NCBI GenBank assembly: GCA_009746045.1
Contig: RPFO01000079.1
Location: 5,800,233 to 5,864,232 of the forward strand
Length of the DNA: 64,000 bases
From: Mesostigma viride
Lineage: Eukaryota; Streptophyta; Mesostigmatophyceae; Mesostigmatales; Mesostigmataceae
Direction: 5' to 3'
The position numbers and the translations under genes were made by a program. The notes beneath the pieces were generated by a model. That model saw only the letters and a program-made list of their open reading frames with translations, did not search any database and was not told the DNA's origin. Positions 13,501 through 26,800 of this stretch are shown in pieces. Each line of letters starts with the position of its first letter. Position 1 is the stretch's first letter.

Positions 13501-16500
13501 AATGTGGGGTTTTACCCCATCTACTGGTTCCACATACCTGATACAACTCGGTCCATCGTTGGTGCTTCTTGCACTATGTGCACTGCCTTGTACTCTACCT
13601 GACCACAGCTGGCCCATCGTGCGGCACAGCTGTTTGCCCTCACACCTGATGTAGCGGGCTCATCGCTCCGGCTCCCCTGTGCGCTGCTGCGCTCTACCTG
13701 GTACAACTTGTCCGCAAAATAACCGATACAACCGGATCACTCCCGCGGATCACTCCAGCTCTCGTGTACTACCTTGAGCTCTATTTTACTCTACCAACCT
13801 GGCCCATGACTTACGCCGTCTTGCACGAAATGTAGCATGTTGTACCAAAGGTAGTATCTTGTATCTTGTATCTTGTACTGTACCTGATACAGCTGGTCCA
13901 TCGCGCGGCACAGCTGCTTGTAATTGCCAGGCTCCACCTTAGGCTCCAGCGCCGCATTCGCTGACCGGATGAACTCATCGATGCCCGCGAGACCCTGCGT
14001 GACCTGGTCCAGAAGATATCGCAGGAACAGGTATTTCCATGCCGATATCTCCCCGGCCACCGCGCCGTTCACAGGTGCTGCGTTCAGCCGCACAAAGCCC
14101 AGCGTGAACGCGGGGGGCAGCTGCTCCGCGCTCGCGTATAGTCCAGCAAACTCCTCAATCGCTGCCTGGCAGTGCTGCAGCCACGCGGGGAGGGAGGGCG
14201 CCACAGTCCCCCTTGGACTCGCCGACTCGCCACCTGGCGCTTGACCCTTCTGGGCCTCGGCCTCACCAGCCGCTGGCCGAGCCTGGCTCACCTCGTCCCC
14301 TTCTGCCCCCATGAGCTGACCCCCTAGCTCCCCCTCCTCCCCGTCCTCTCCCGTCCCATCCACCGATGACCGCCGTAGATCCTGACCAACCCCCGCCTTG
14401 CCTTTATCACCACCACCCAATCCCTTGCCCCCGTGCATGCTCTCCTCCCCCTCCTCATCGCCCCCGTCGCCATCAGAGAGGCCTGCCACAGCCTCGCTGT
14501 CTGTCACCGCCTCTTGGCCCCCCCGCCGCTTCCCCGACGCGAGCGCCCTCGCGGCAGCGTCCGCCGCCGCGGTCCACTCAACCCGCTTCATCTCCTCCAC
14601 CTCGGTGAGGAAGGCTGCGAAGAACTCGTCCCGGCTCCGCGTCCACAGATGTGCGTAGCAGCCGTATGCGTTGCCCACACAGCGCTCCAGCTCACCCTGC
14701 TGGGCCGCGGCGAGCTCCGTAACGTCCGTCAGGAGCTGCAGCACCTCCAGGTCCTCCTCCGCCTCGGTTAAGTAGTCCCCCGCCGTGGTTGCCACCGGTG
14801 CCGGCATGCGGGCATCATCATTGGGCGCGTCCGCGTTGGCATCCGGCACGACTGCCACCCGACCCGTCGGCTTGGGCACAAGGGACGCCGCTTGAAAGCA
14901 CTCGCGCACCCACATCTGGATCGTGTCCTGCAGCGAAAGACAGGGGAGGGGGGGCGACGCGGGCGGTGGCGGGGGCACCCCCGGGGCAGGCCCTGTGGCA
15001 TCCCCGTTGGTCCCTGAACCGGTAGAAGCCTGTTGTCCCAGGGAGGACCGGCAGACCACGAGTGGCGGCTGCAGCAGCAGGTGCAGCTCGATGAGGGGTA
15101 TACCATCCGCTAGTGTGGGGTCAGCAGAAGGGGATGCGGCAGTGAACTCGTTGCTAGCAGGGGTGGCCGTGGCCGCGTCAGGGGACACGGCACCCGTGCC
15201 GGCGGGCTGTAGAAGCGCCGATGACAGCCCCAAGGTGGTGCGCGGCAAGGGGGAGGAAGAAATGCCCTCGGGTCCCCCTGAGTTGACCATGTCTGCGTTG
15301 GCCGCGACCTGGGACATCTGCTGGCGTAGGTACCACAGGCTACCCCGCACCATGCCGACCACGCCGCGCCGCAGCACCGTGCTGATGTAGTAGACAAACG
15401 AGCGCCAGTGGGGGTCCGAGTCCTCGACCTGCGCGCCCCGTGGCCAAGAGAGTGCCCAAGAGAGTGTGGCATTAAAATTTGACACGAGTGCGCGACCACG
15501 AGAAAGTGCGCATGCGGATTTTACTAGAACACTTCATGAATCATGCTTCTCATAGTGCTTTCAGAGAACAAGGAGCATTGGCTGTCACCCCATCGCCAAC
15601 AACGAATGCCCTTATCACCAGCTCTACTATGCTGTGGGTATGGCGCTTCTGCTGCGCCCCATACAGCGAGAATGTGACAAAGGAGTCCGGCAAACGAGTG
15701 CCGCAAGATAGTACAACAAAAGGAATAACGGGAAAGGGGTTGCCTTGCGAACAAGTGGAACTTAGCTTATTGTTGTAACATCCTCTACTGCCCCCTAGGG
15801 GGAAAAAATCACAAGACAACCGCATGCCCTGCTTCCCCCCGTCACCTTGAGCAGCGCGTTGCACTCGGCCAGCAGCTCATGCGCCCGATCGCCCGTGGCC
15901 CGAATATGCTGAAACTGTCCCGCCATCGTCACATTCACGCCGCCCGTGCCTGCCCCCACCGGCTTGCCCCCCGCCTTGGTCACCAGCTGGAGCCCCGCCC
16001 ACCCGGCCGCGATGGCCTCGATGGCTTCCCGCTTGGCCTTGAGGGCCATGACTGTGTCGTGCACGGTCGTGGTCAGGGACAGCGCGTGTGCGAGAAGTTC
16101 CCCCAGTCCGGGCGTGTCGAGCGTCCAGCTGCGCAGCCCGTTGTCCAGCAAGGCGTCAAGTGCGGCGATCGAGGTCTCGTGGAGGGGCCACTCGACGGGG
16201 ATGAGCGATTCGATGATCTGCGCGTGAGGGAGCGTAGGGTGAGGGGTGAGTTTTGTGGGTTGAGAGATTTTGAATTGGGAGGATGGGCTGAATCAGGTGA
16301 ATGGTTTGATGGACAAATATACTGAAACATGCAGTATTTTAATTGTGAATTGTGCCTTGTTGTTACACATGCAACTCCCTCAACGTGCCTTGTTGTACAT
16401 GCGGGCGATGTGCCCCCTCTTACTACCTTGTGCAACCCCTTTGTGCGGTGTTACAGATACGGGAAACAAGCCCCCCCTTCACATGACTCGTAGCCCATGC

Positions 16501-17748
16501 CTGCAACAACCCCCTTCCACAAACCTTGTAGCCCATGTGTGCAATATCCCTCTTTCTCATACCTTGTTGTACATACGGGCGATGAGGCCCAGGTTGTACT
16601 CATGCCCGTTGAACTCGTCGCGACGGTCGTACACAGCGAGCGCCGCTTGAGGTATTGCGACGGCCTCTCCCACGAGGAAGCGCACCTCCTTGAGCAGCGT
16701 GACCAGCGCCGGGTCGATGCTCACGTGTAGCGTTCGGTGCTGCCGGCCGTCACGGCACGCGTACGGCCGCTGTACCAGCACCAGCATCTGCAGCTTGTCG
16801 CGCGAGTGGCGCGATATCTGGGGGTGAGTAGGGGCAGAGGGCAAAGGGCAGAGGGCAGAGGGCAGAGGGCAGAGGGCAGAGGGCAGAGGGCAGAGGGCAG
16901 AGGGCAGAGGGCAGAGGGCAGAGGGCAGAGGGCAGAGGGCAGAGGGCAGAGGGCAGAGGGCAGAGGGCAGAGGGCAGAGGGCAGAGGGCAGAGGGCAGAG
17001 GGCAGAGGGCAGAGGGCAGAGGGCAGAGGGCAGAGGGCAGAGGGCAGAGGGCAGAGGGCAGAGGGCAGAGGGCAGAGGGCAGAGGGCAGAGGGCAGAGGG
17101 CAGAGGGCAGAGGGCAGAGGGCAGAGGGCAGAGGGCAGAGGGCAGAGGGCAACGATGAAAAGGTTGAACCATGTGCGCTTGAAGAACGGGGCACTGACAA
17201 GGTGTACTTCATGGCACGAATGCTCTGCCATGGTTTTACACCCAAGCAGCGCCACCCTGAGTATCGCTTCCCTCTCGACGCCGTACATCCGCCCAAATGG
17301 AAGAGGAGGCGGTAAATAGGTTGCTGTGGTTCAACAAGTTTGCTCTAATGCTCTTACAATCATGTTGCACTGACAGGGGCTGAGGTCAACGGTCTGGCTA
17401 CAGCACGATAAGAATGCCACAGGGAGCATTACGTGAACGTAACTAATAGCAAAGTTGCCTTTTGATTACAAGCGCGTCCGCACAATAGGCAGTAGGGCGC
17501 CTGAACCAGGCAAAGCCCAACACACGCAAAACTCTTAAAATCGAGAGGAAGGCTTATAGACTGGACGCCACCGGACCAGAGCATGGCTGGTTGCAGCTGC
17601 CACTAGGGGGCATGCCTGCCCTGCTTCCAGCCAGGAAGTGTTTCTTGCCACCAACATCTCCCATCACCACACCAGTGTGTCGTCGACCTGCATCTCCTCC
17701 GCCCCCCCCAACGCCCCAACCATCACACACACACACACACACACACAC

Positions 17749-17801
<53 letters not shown>

Positions 17802-20800
17802 CCTATCACCTATCACCCATGACGCGCTTCACCAGCATCTTCCACCACTGAACCCCATCTCCTATCACCTATCACCCATGACGCGCTTCACCAGCATCTT
17901 CCACCACTCAACCCCATCTCCTATCACCTATCACACATGACGCGATTCACCAGCATCTTCCATCACTCAACCCCATCTCCTACCACACTGTGCCACGATC
18001 CACCCATGTCTCCCACCACTGCTCATTTCCCCAATCGTGCTGCAAGTAACCAGCACCCCCATCCCCCATTAATTAATTAATCACACACGTGCTCCCGTTG
18101 TGGAGTCACAGAGCACCAGAGTGCTTTTAATCCCTGAGTGCGCACAGCGGGCAGGGGGCACAGACCCCCCCCCCCCCCCTTCCCTCATGCCACAGGCATG
18201 CCACAGGGTGCACAAGCGGACCCGTCTCAACGATCCGGCATCCCCTGTGGGTGCAATAAAGCTTCGACATAGCAAAAGCATAGCGGGTGCAGTAGGGCTG
18301 CCTCATGGTCCAGTGGCCACAGATAGGCTTGGAACTCATTCAGAGGCGCCGGTTTGGGAGAATATAAAGGCCTCTCCCGCAGCCTGAGGGTTTTTAGGGG
18401 CGTTCCCAGGGTGCACCCACAACCCCATGTGCTCACCCACCCGCATCTCCCATCCCCCACGCAACAACCAACCCACGTCTCCAATTGCTAACTATCACAT
18501 CTCCCACCCTCCCTCCTTCTGATTGTGAATAGGGGTTGGAGGTTCCTTTATTGGTTCCCACGTGACGCAGTCACATGCTTATTATCATGCTATATTATCA
18601 TGCTATATTATCATGCTTATTAATTAATCAATCCCTCATGCCGTCACCCACCAGCGTCTCCCAACGTTGCAGCAGTGACTGCTCCAGCTCCCTCAACGCG
18701 CGCATGACGCCCGTGTGCTTGGACATCACCTCCACCGCCTCCTCACCGTCGATCACCTCCTGGCCGCCCTGCAGGGACCGCAGCCGGTCCAGCGGGATGG
18801 ACACCCGCTCCCTGAGCCCACGCGCCCAGCGCAGCACGTTGGCTACGGGGGAGAGGCTGATGTGGGAGGGCGGGGCCCGCTCCCGCCCGGCCTTGAGCAT
18901 CGAGGCGACGTCGTCAAGTTCCGTGCTCAGACCCTGGAGCAGCGCCAGCAGCCGCGTATGGCGCTCGTCGGGAAAGCACTTGGGCGGCAGCAGGCCCTCG
19001 AACGCCGCCAGGATGTTGTAGCGGGACTGGGAACAGGCATTGTACAGCACGATTATTATAGAACATGGGTGGTGGCAGGGATGTCGTAGCGAGACAGGGG
19101 GAGTTGTGGAGCATGGGTGAAGGCAGGGAGTTATAGAGCATGGGTGGTGGCGGGGAGCTATCGAGCATGGGTGGTGGCGGGGAGCTATAGAGCATGGGTG
19201 GTGGCGGGGAGCTATCGAGCATGGGTGGTGGCGGGGAGCTATCGAGCATGGGTGGTGGCGGGGAGCTATCGAGCATGGGTGGTGGCGGGGAGCTATCGAG
19301 CATGGGTGGTGGCGGGGAGTTGTAGAGGATGGGTGGTGGCGGGGAGCTATCGAGCATGGGTGGTGGCGGGGAGCTATCGAGCATGGGTGGTGGCGGGGAG
19401 CTATCGAGCATGGGTGGTGGCGGGGAGCTATCGAGCATGGGTGGTGGCGGGGAGCTATCGAGCATGGGTGGTGGCGGGGAGCTATCGAGCATGGGTGGTG
19501 GCGGGGAGCTATCGAGCATGGGTGGTGGCGGGGAGCTATAGAGGATGGGTGGTGGCGGGGAGCTATCGAGCATGGGTGGTGGCGGGGAGCTATCGAGCAT
19601 GGGTGGTGGCGGGGAGCTATCGAGCATGGGTGGTGGCGGGGAGCTATCGAGCATGGGTGGTGGCGGGGAGCTATAGAGGATGGGTGGTGGCGGGGAGCTA
19701 TCGAGCATGGGTGGTGGCGGGGAGCTATCGAGCATGGGTGGTGGCGGGGAGCTATCGAGCATGGGTGGTGGCGGGGAGCTATCGAGCATGGGTGGTGGCG
19801 GGGAGCTATCGAGCATGGGTGGTGGCGGGGAGCTATCGAGCATGGGTGGTGGCGGGGAGCTATCGAGCATGGGTGGTGGCGGGGAGCTATAGAGGATGGG
19901 TGGTGGCGGGGAGCTATCGAGCATGGGTGGTGGCGGGGAGCTATCGAGCATGGGTGGTGGCGGGGAGCTATCGAGCATGGGTGGTGGCGGGGAGCTATCG
20001 AGCATGGGTGGTGGCGGGGAGCTATCGAGCATGGGTGGTGGCGGGGAGCTATCGAGCATGGGTGGTGGCGGGGAGCTATCGAGCATGGGTGGTGGCGGGG
20101 AGCTATCGAGCATGGGTGGTGGCGGGGAGCTATAGAGGATGGGTGGTGGCGGGGAGCTATCGAGCATGGGTGGTGGCGGGGAGCTATAGAGCATGGGTGG
20201 TGGCGGGGAGCTATCGAGCATGGGTGGTGGCGGGGAGCTATAGAGGATGGGTGGTGGCGGGGAGCTATCGAGCATGGGTGGTGGCGGGGAGCTATCGAGC
20301 ATGGGTGGTGGCGGGGAGCTATCGAGCATGGGTGGTGGCGGGGAGCTATCGAGCATGGGTGGTGGCGGGGAGCTATAGAGGATGGGTGGTGGCGGGCGAA
20401 CACGCAGAGTGGAGACGAAGAGGGGACCAGTGGATGATGCCGCAAGGGTGAGGCAAGGAGGGTCATGGGCCCGTGAGGAGGGAGAGTCAAGTGAGAATAG
20501 CAAGTGAGCGCAGAGTCAAGTAATGAAAGGTTGGCTCCCAGGCAGGGGGGGGGGGGGGGGCAGGATGCTTGGCAGCAAGAGAAGAGGCTGGAAAGCTGCT
20601 GCGGTAGGCCTAGTGTGTCACAGCTCCTTGGTTTGGTTCCCAGCCTCTTGATCATGGCCGGTTCGCCACGACTCACCCGCCCACTCCCCGTGTCTGTTCC
20701 CCGCCAAGTCTTCACATGGGCTGCAGTGTCACAACCCGTGGCCCCAAAGCAAAAGTCATCAGAACCACTTATATAGTATGGCTGTAATCGCACATATACC

Positions 20801-23800
20801 CAGGCTTCGTAAAAACGACCCCTCATCAGGGCATAGCATTCCCTGGTTGTGCCTCTGGAAAAAAAAAAAATTGGACCTCACCATGATCTATATTTGAACA
20901 TCCTTCCCGCTATTCATTTGAAAGCCCCCTATCCCCCCCACACACCATTCATTTGGGAGCCCCCCCACTATTCATATGGAGCCCCCCCACTATTCATATG
21001 GAGCCCCCCCACTATTCATATGGAGCCCCCCCACTATTCATATGGAGCCCCCCACTATTCATATGGAGCCCCCCCCCAACCTGCAAGGTGGGCATCTCCG
21101 CAAACGCGTGGGTCAGCACGTTGGCCAGCTGCCCCTCCAGCCGCTCCATGTTGGTTCGGAACGCCAGCAGCGCCGCATCCGCCTTGGCCTCCCGATCCGC
21201 CATGCCGCGGCCGGCCCCGTCCGGGAGCTCCGCCAGCTGCCCCCCTAGCTGCTGCTGTGCGGCACCAAACTCCTCGGCCACGGCGGCGATGATAGTGCCG
21301 TACCGCGCGCTCACCGTGCCCCCCATTGTGAGGTTGTCGACGGGGGAAAAGCGCTGAATGCTGGCGACCGCGTCCGCCACCCGCTCCACCCGCTCCACCA
21401 TGCCGTCCACGTCCGAGAGCACCACGGAATCATCATGGACCGCCAAAGTGGCGCCAGGGGGAGGTGGGCCCACCACGACATCATTCCCCGCACCTCCTCC
21501 GGATGGGTTCTCAGCCAAGGGGGACTTGGGCTTCTTCCCCTCGTGCGGTTTAAGAGGGGACTTGGCGCCCGTCCCGACGAGTGCGTCCCACAGGCCGGCC
21601 TTCTTGGCCGATACCCCACCCGTGGGGGCAACCGCCAGCTTGGGCGGTGCCCCCCAGGGACCGATCCCCCCCCGTGCCTTCATGTCAAGGTAGGCCCGGC
21701 GGAACCCGTGGAGGATGCCGCGTGCGGCATCGCATCGGGCCACCGCCTCGTCGTGCTCGACCACGAGGAGCGTGCCGGCGTCCAGCGCGGCCCAGGCGTT
21801 GCGGACGACATCATTTGCCACCGTGCGCAGCAGCGTGGCCACGCGCAAGGGGCTGGCGCCGTACCCGCGCGCGTGGCGGGACAGCAGGCCGATCCCGTAG
21901 ATGATGCGCACGCTCAGAGAGTGGAGGAGGGAGCCGTTGGGGTCCTGGTGATTACATAATACGTCAACAGTTAAGAAGAAAGGGGGGGGGGGGGGGGGAG
22001 AGGATGTGCGTGAGTACGGGGTGCAAAGCGAAGTATATGTGTGCATATGGGGGGGTAGGAAAGTGGGGGGGGAGGGGGAGGGTGATGTTGTACGCACCCA
22101 GGGATGTTGTAAAGGAGGAACGAGCTGTCAAGGCAGCTTTGGGCCTGAAACAAGGTCATGGACTCAAACGACCTGAAAAAACAGGAGGCGATGGGAAGCG
22201 GACCGGCAGCACCGCCCGACTGTAAGCATGCTTTTGTTTGATAAATTGCGGCACATGCGAGGGATATGGCACCACGTGACGCCATAGCGATGTGGGAGGG
22301 TAAGCAACGCCCCGCTGGTTCATTCTGTAAGCGCTATAGGTATCAGGGATATGATAACAGAGGCTTCCTAGGGATTGCAGGTAACAAAGGACATCGCCCC
22401 CCTGAAAACTTCGCTATCCAATTCTTGTTGAGCTTTGCTCATTTTATACGTGACTTGCGGACGGGCTCAAAGGGGACCGACCTGCCGTAGGTAGCGTAGT
22501 ACTAGCGCTGTCACGAGGGTACTGCACCGGCCGGCCTTTTTGTGCTGGCGCTGAGTGTGATCCCGAAGAGCAGGCCTAGGTAGCTTCTAACGTACGTCAC
22601 TAGACCTTGTACCTGCGCCAGGCGTGGCGCGGCTGTGATGGGCAGTCAGTACTTAGAGTGGTGTAGGGGCCGTAGAGAGGCCTCTATATAGCTTCGCAAC
22701 TTGATCCCAGCATTTGCTGGCAGGGTCACCTGGCCGCCATGGCGGTTGCGCTGAATGTAACATGATGCTATCGGCCTCTCCAACCGTGGAGAGGCCTATA
22801 ACAGAATTCTTATGTTCGCCACCAACCAATACTGGCCATGGTATGGTTGGTGGCTGGGGGGCTCTACGATTTGAGAAAAAGGGTGCGATTTCCAGCCCTG
22901 GGCCCACCGCCAATTCCTCTCGGCCCCTGCGGCAAGCAGCTCCATGACACTGGGGGGGCTGCGTTTTAAGTCGGACAATGTCGGGGAAGGAGCCATACAG
23001 GCCGGGGCCAGCGGCTACGGTGGAAAGAATCACAGGCGGCCGCGAATCTGCCCTTAAGCGTGGAGCTGGCCAGCGCGGGGTGCCGGGTAGCCCATAACTG
23101 CCAGGAGTGTGACAGCGGGCCCGATCTTTCAGCCTGTGGCCAGACGGGAGATTCAGGGAGGATGCGAGGCCAGAGCAAACCTTGGCGGGAGGAGCGTGCA
23201 CTTCATAATTGCCCAGTTTTTCAGCAAAGAATGGTCGCCTGGTGGGGCTGGGATTTTAGCTGCTTCATCGCCTTTGTTTTTACCCTAGGATTCGTTACAG
23301 GAAAGACGAGGGTCCGGTTCTGCAAGGCGGGCATATTCACGCCACTATATATTTCCTACCAACTCACCAGCCCTGGTCAGGGCGCTGGCTAAGCAGTTTT
23401 CCAGCCAACGCTTCGGTAGGGTAGAGGGCCTATCGCCACGATGGCTTACCGGGGAAGCCCCGCCTCAGGGGTGGGGCTGGCGATGGGTCCTGGGCTTGTG
23501 AGAGACGGTCCGGGGGCGTAAGACCTAATGAGCAGCCGCTGGAAACCGCCCCCCTAGCGGGGGGGACGACATGGGTGCTGCCCTGCGTCCGACGGGAAAC
23601 CGTAGCGGCCACACGGGGGCGGCAGTAAAGCCGCGGCAGCGTGCAGGAGGGGGGCCATGGGCGGAGAGAAACTCGGCATCAAGGCTGGCGACAACCTTGG
23701 TGGCCAGGTAGGAGGTGTGGGGGCAACACCTTGTGTTCAAGTATGCTGGGCCCCCAGCATGGTGCTACAATAACCAACTTGATAATGATGTGCACTGATT

Positions 23801-26800
23801 TTGAAGGTGTGGTATAGGCTGTACGTATAAAGCCTAGCACGCAAAAATGCAAAATAAATGTTTCTCTTGGTGGGCAGGAACTGCAATGGACCAAAAGCTA
23901 GAAATGTATCACAAATATTTGTTATCAACAAAGATATGCTATCCAATAGAAATGTATCACAAATATTTGTTATCAACAAAGATATGCTATCCAACACAAC
24001 TGATATGCTATCCAACACAAACAACAAACTGCCTCCCATCTACGTGATCCACATCGTGAGCGCGCAGGTACCTTGGGCCCAAGCTTGCAGGAAGCCAGCT
24101 CGTGGAAGTACGGGCGCAGCGGCTGCATGTACCGGAGGATCTCCCTGGCCTCCGTTAATGTGTGCAGGGTCCCTTGCATCACCTGCTCACGAGGGCGGGT
24201 GGCAAACGTGGGGGATCATCAAGCGCGGGAGAAACAGACACCAGGTGTCACTCTAGAAAATGGGAGGCCTATCACTCTCTGAAAGGGTTAACCTTGCAAA
24301 TAGAAAATGGGAAGCCTATCACTCTCTGAAAGGCGTAACCTTGCGAATAGAAAATGGGAAGCCTATCACTCTCTGAAAGGGGTAACCTTGCGATTAGAAA
24401 ATGGGAAGCCTATCACTCTCTGAAAGGGGTAACCTTGCGAATAGAAAATGGGAAGCCTATCACTCTCTTCTGAAAGGGGTCACCTTGCAAAGCGGTAGCT
24501 AAAACATCTGCACTTCTTCATGCAGCCGGTGGCATCCTGTCAACCTACCTTGCCCTGCCATTCATCATCCAATGTGTCGTCACAAGAAACATTGTCCTTC
24601 ATCCAACGTGTCGTCACAAGCAACACTGTCCTTTGTGCGTCACTGCCTCCCTAGCCATTCGCATTCTGGACGCACCTAGTCGATACCAGCGCGATGAAAT
24701 TTCACAGTTGAACGGCCAGCCAGATAGAAAGAGCGGAGATAGAAAAACAGGGGTGGCACGGTGCCCAAATGCACACCGGTGTCTCGCCCATATATATTTA
24801 TAGTAGTAGGATAATCACACCCGGTGTCTCGCCCATATATATTTATAGTAGTAGGATAATCACACCCGGTGTCTCGCCCATATATATTTATAGTAGTAGG
24901 ATAATCACACCCGGTGTCTCGCCCATATATATTTATAGTAGTAGGATAATCACACCCGGTGTCTCGCCCATATATATTTATAGTAGTAGGATAATCACAC
25001 CCGGTGTCTCGCCCATATATATTTATAGTAGTAGGATAATCACACCCGGTGTCTCGCCCATATATATTTATAGTAGTAGGATAATCACACCCGGTGTCTC
25101 GCCCATATATATTTATAGTAGTAGGATAATCACACCCGACAAACGCCCCCAGCCTCCCGAAGTCCCGGCCCGCCGGACGCAAGTTTCACGGGGGCCACCA
25201 TGCGTTCTTGCACACCATCGTGCCTGATGTAGGACAAGTGCGCTGGGACAAGGGCGCCCACCCGATGGCCCCTGGACGCTGGTTGGATTAGCCAGGCACA
25301 AACACGCGCACCCATAGAAAATAACTACTCATAACTTGGGGTCTCTTGGGGTTTATATACATTATGCCTCCTGATGCAACATATACATATCACCCCAGCC
25401 ACGCAGGGCCATCTGGTGGGATTAAAAAGAACATACATATCATAAGATGGCTAGTTATAGCCTGGTAGTAGTACATAGACAATGACAACTTCCAGGCATT
25501 GAAATATTACACATCACTCGAACGTGCCCGGAGTGCCCCTCCCACCTGCTCCAGCACGCCCGTGAAGTGGCTGCCACACTTGCGAAGAATGTCCTCGATG
25601 TGACGCGCGGCAGCATTCTGCAGCACAGCCTCCAGGTCCACCGAATCCGCCACCTTGCGCTCCCAGAACGCCACCTCGTCCATCGGCCCACGGCCGTCCC
25701 CACCCACAAAGTGGCACCGGGGGGGCGTGTCCAGGATAATGCCCTGCACCTGCCGTGCCCAGTCGCCCAGGGCGGTCTCCAGGGAATGCAGCGCTGCTTT
25801 GTCGTGTTGCGTCGACAGAAGCGTGGACTCCACGGGGGGAAGCGGCATTAGCGCGGCGCATCCGCTCGCCTGCATGGCCAACCAGAGGATACCCAGTAAT
25901 AGAGGCAAGGTATATCAACAAGGCAAACAGCTCAGGCCTGAATTAAAAAAGATTTCGACCATGGAAGCATGTAAGTAATACGGGCTACAATGTAGGGTTG
26001 GGTCCCCTATTTCGGGGGGGTTCCGGGACTGGGACGGGTACCAACCCAGGTCCGCGAATACTGGGAGCGGGAGTGCCGTACAGACGGTACAGTATGCCAA
26101 CATGACCAGTATGAGGACGGGGACTGCCGGAAGGCTTTAACCTCGCGACTACCGGGACGTACTCGTATCTGTACTTGTGCTCGGTATCATGGCTGAGTAC
26201 AACCCTATCACTCAGTACAACCCTGTCCCTCAGTACAACCCTATCCCTCAGTACAACCCTATCACTCAGTACGACCCTGTCCCTCAGTACGACCCTGTCC
26301 CTCAGTACAACCCTGTCCCTCAGTACGACCCTGTCCCTCAGTACGACCCTATCACTCAGACGACCCGATCACTCAGTACGACCCTGTCCCTCAGTACGAC
26401 CCTGTCCCTCAGTACAACCCTGTCCCTCAGTACGACCCTGTCCCTCAGTACGACCCTGTCCCTCAGTACGACCCTGTCCCTCAGTACAACCCTATCACTC
26501 AGTACAACCCTGTCCCTCAGTACGACCCTGTCCCTCAGTACGACCCTGTCCCTCAGTACGACCCTATCACTCAGTACGACCCTGTCCCTCAGTACGACCC
26601 TGTCCCTCAGTACAACCCTGTCCCTCAGTACGACCCTGTCCCTCAGTACGACCCTGTCCCTCAGTACGACCCTGTCCCTCAGTACAACCCTATCACTCAG
26701 TACAACCCTGTCCCTCAGTACGACCCTGTCCCTCAGTACGACCCTATCACTCAGTACGACCCTGTCCCTCAGTACGACCCTGTCCCTCAGTACGACCCTG

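Noticed and set aside
18628-20826. Long frames with HHPCSIAPR or SPPPPMLDS repeats, and GSYRAWVVA on the plus strand
   Set aside because: Products of a 27-bp array whose period is a multiple of three; both strands are open and there is no non-repeat coding context except exon 6 itself.
21971-22285. Possible extra dynein exon near 22.1 kb (frame with [14 protein letters not shown])
   Set aside because: Direct joining of exon 4 to exon 5 restores the expected spacing of the tail block, and this frame has no family similarity.
24775-25137. CRISPR-like regular array
   Set aside because: Units of 45 bp are joined head to tail with no unique spacers, and the host is a eukaryote.
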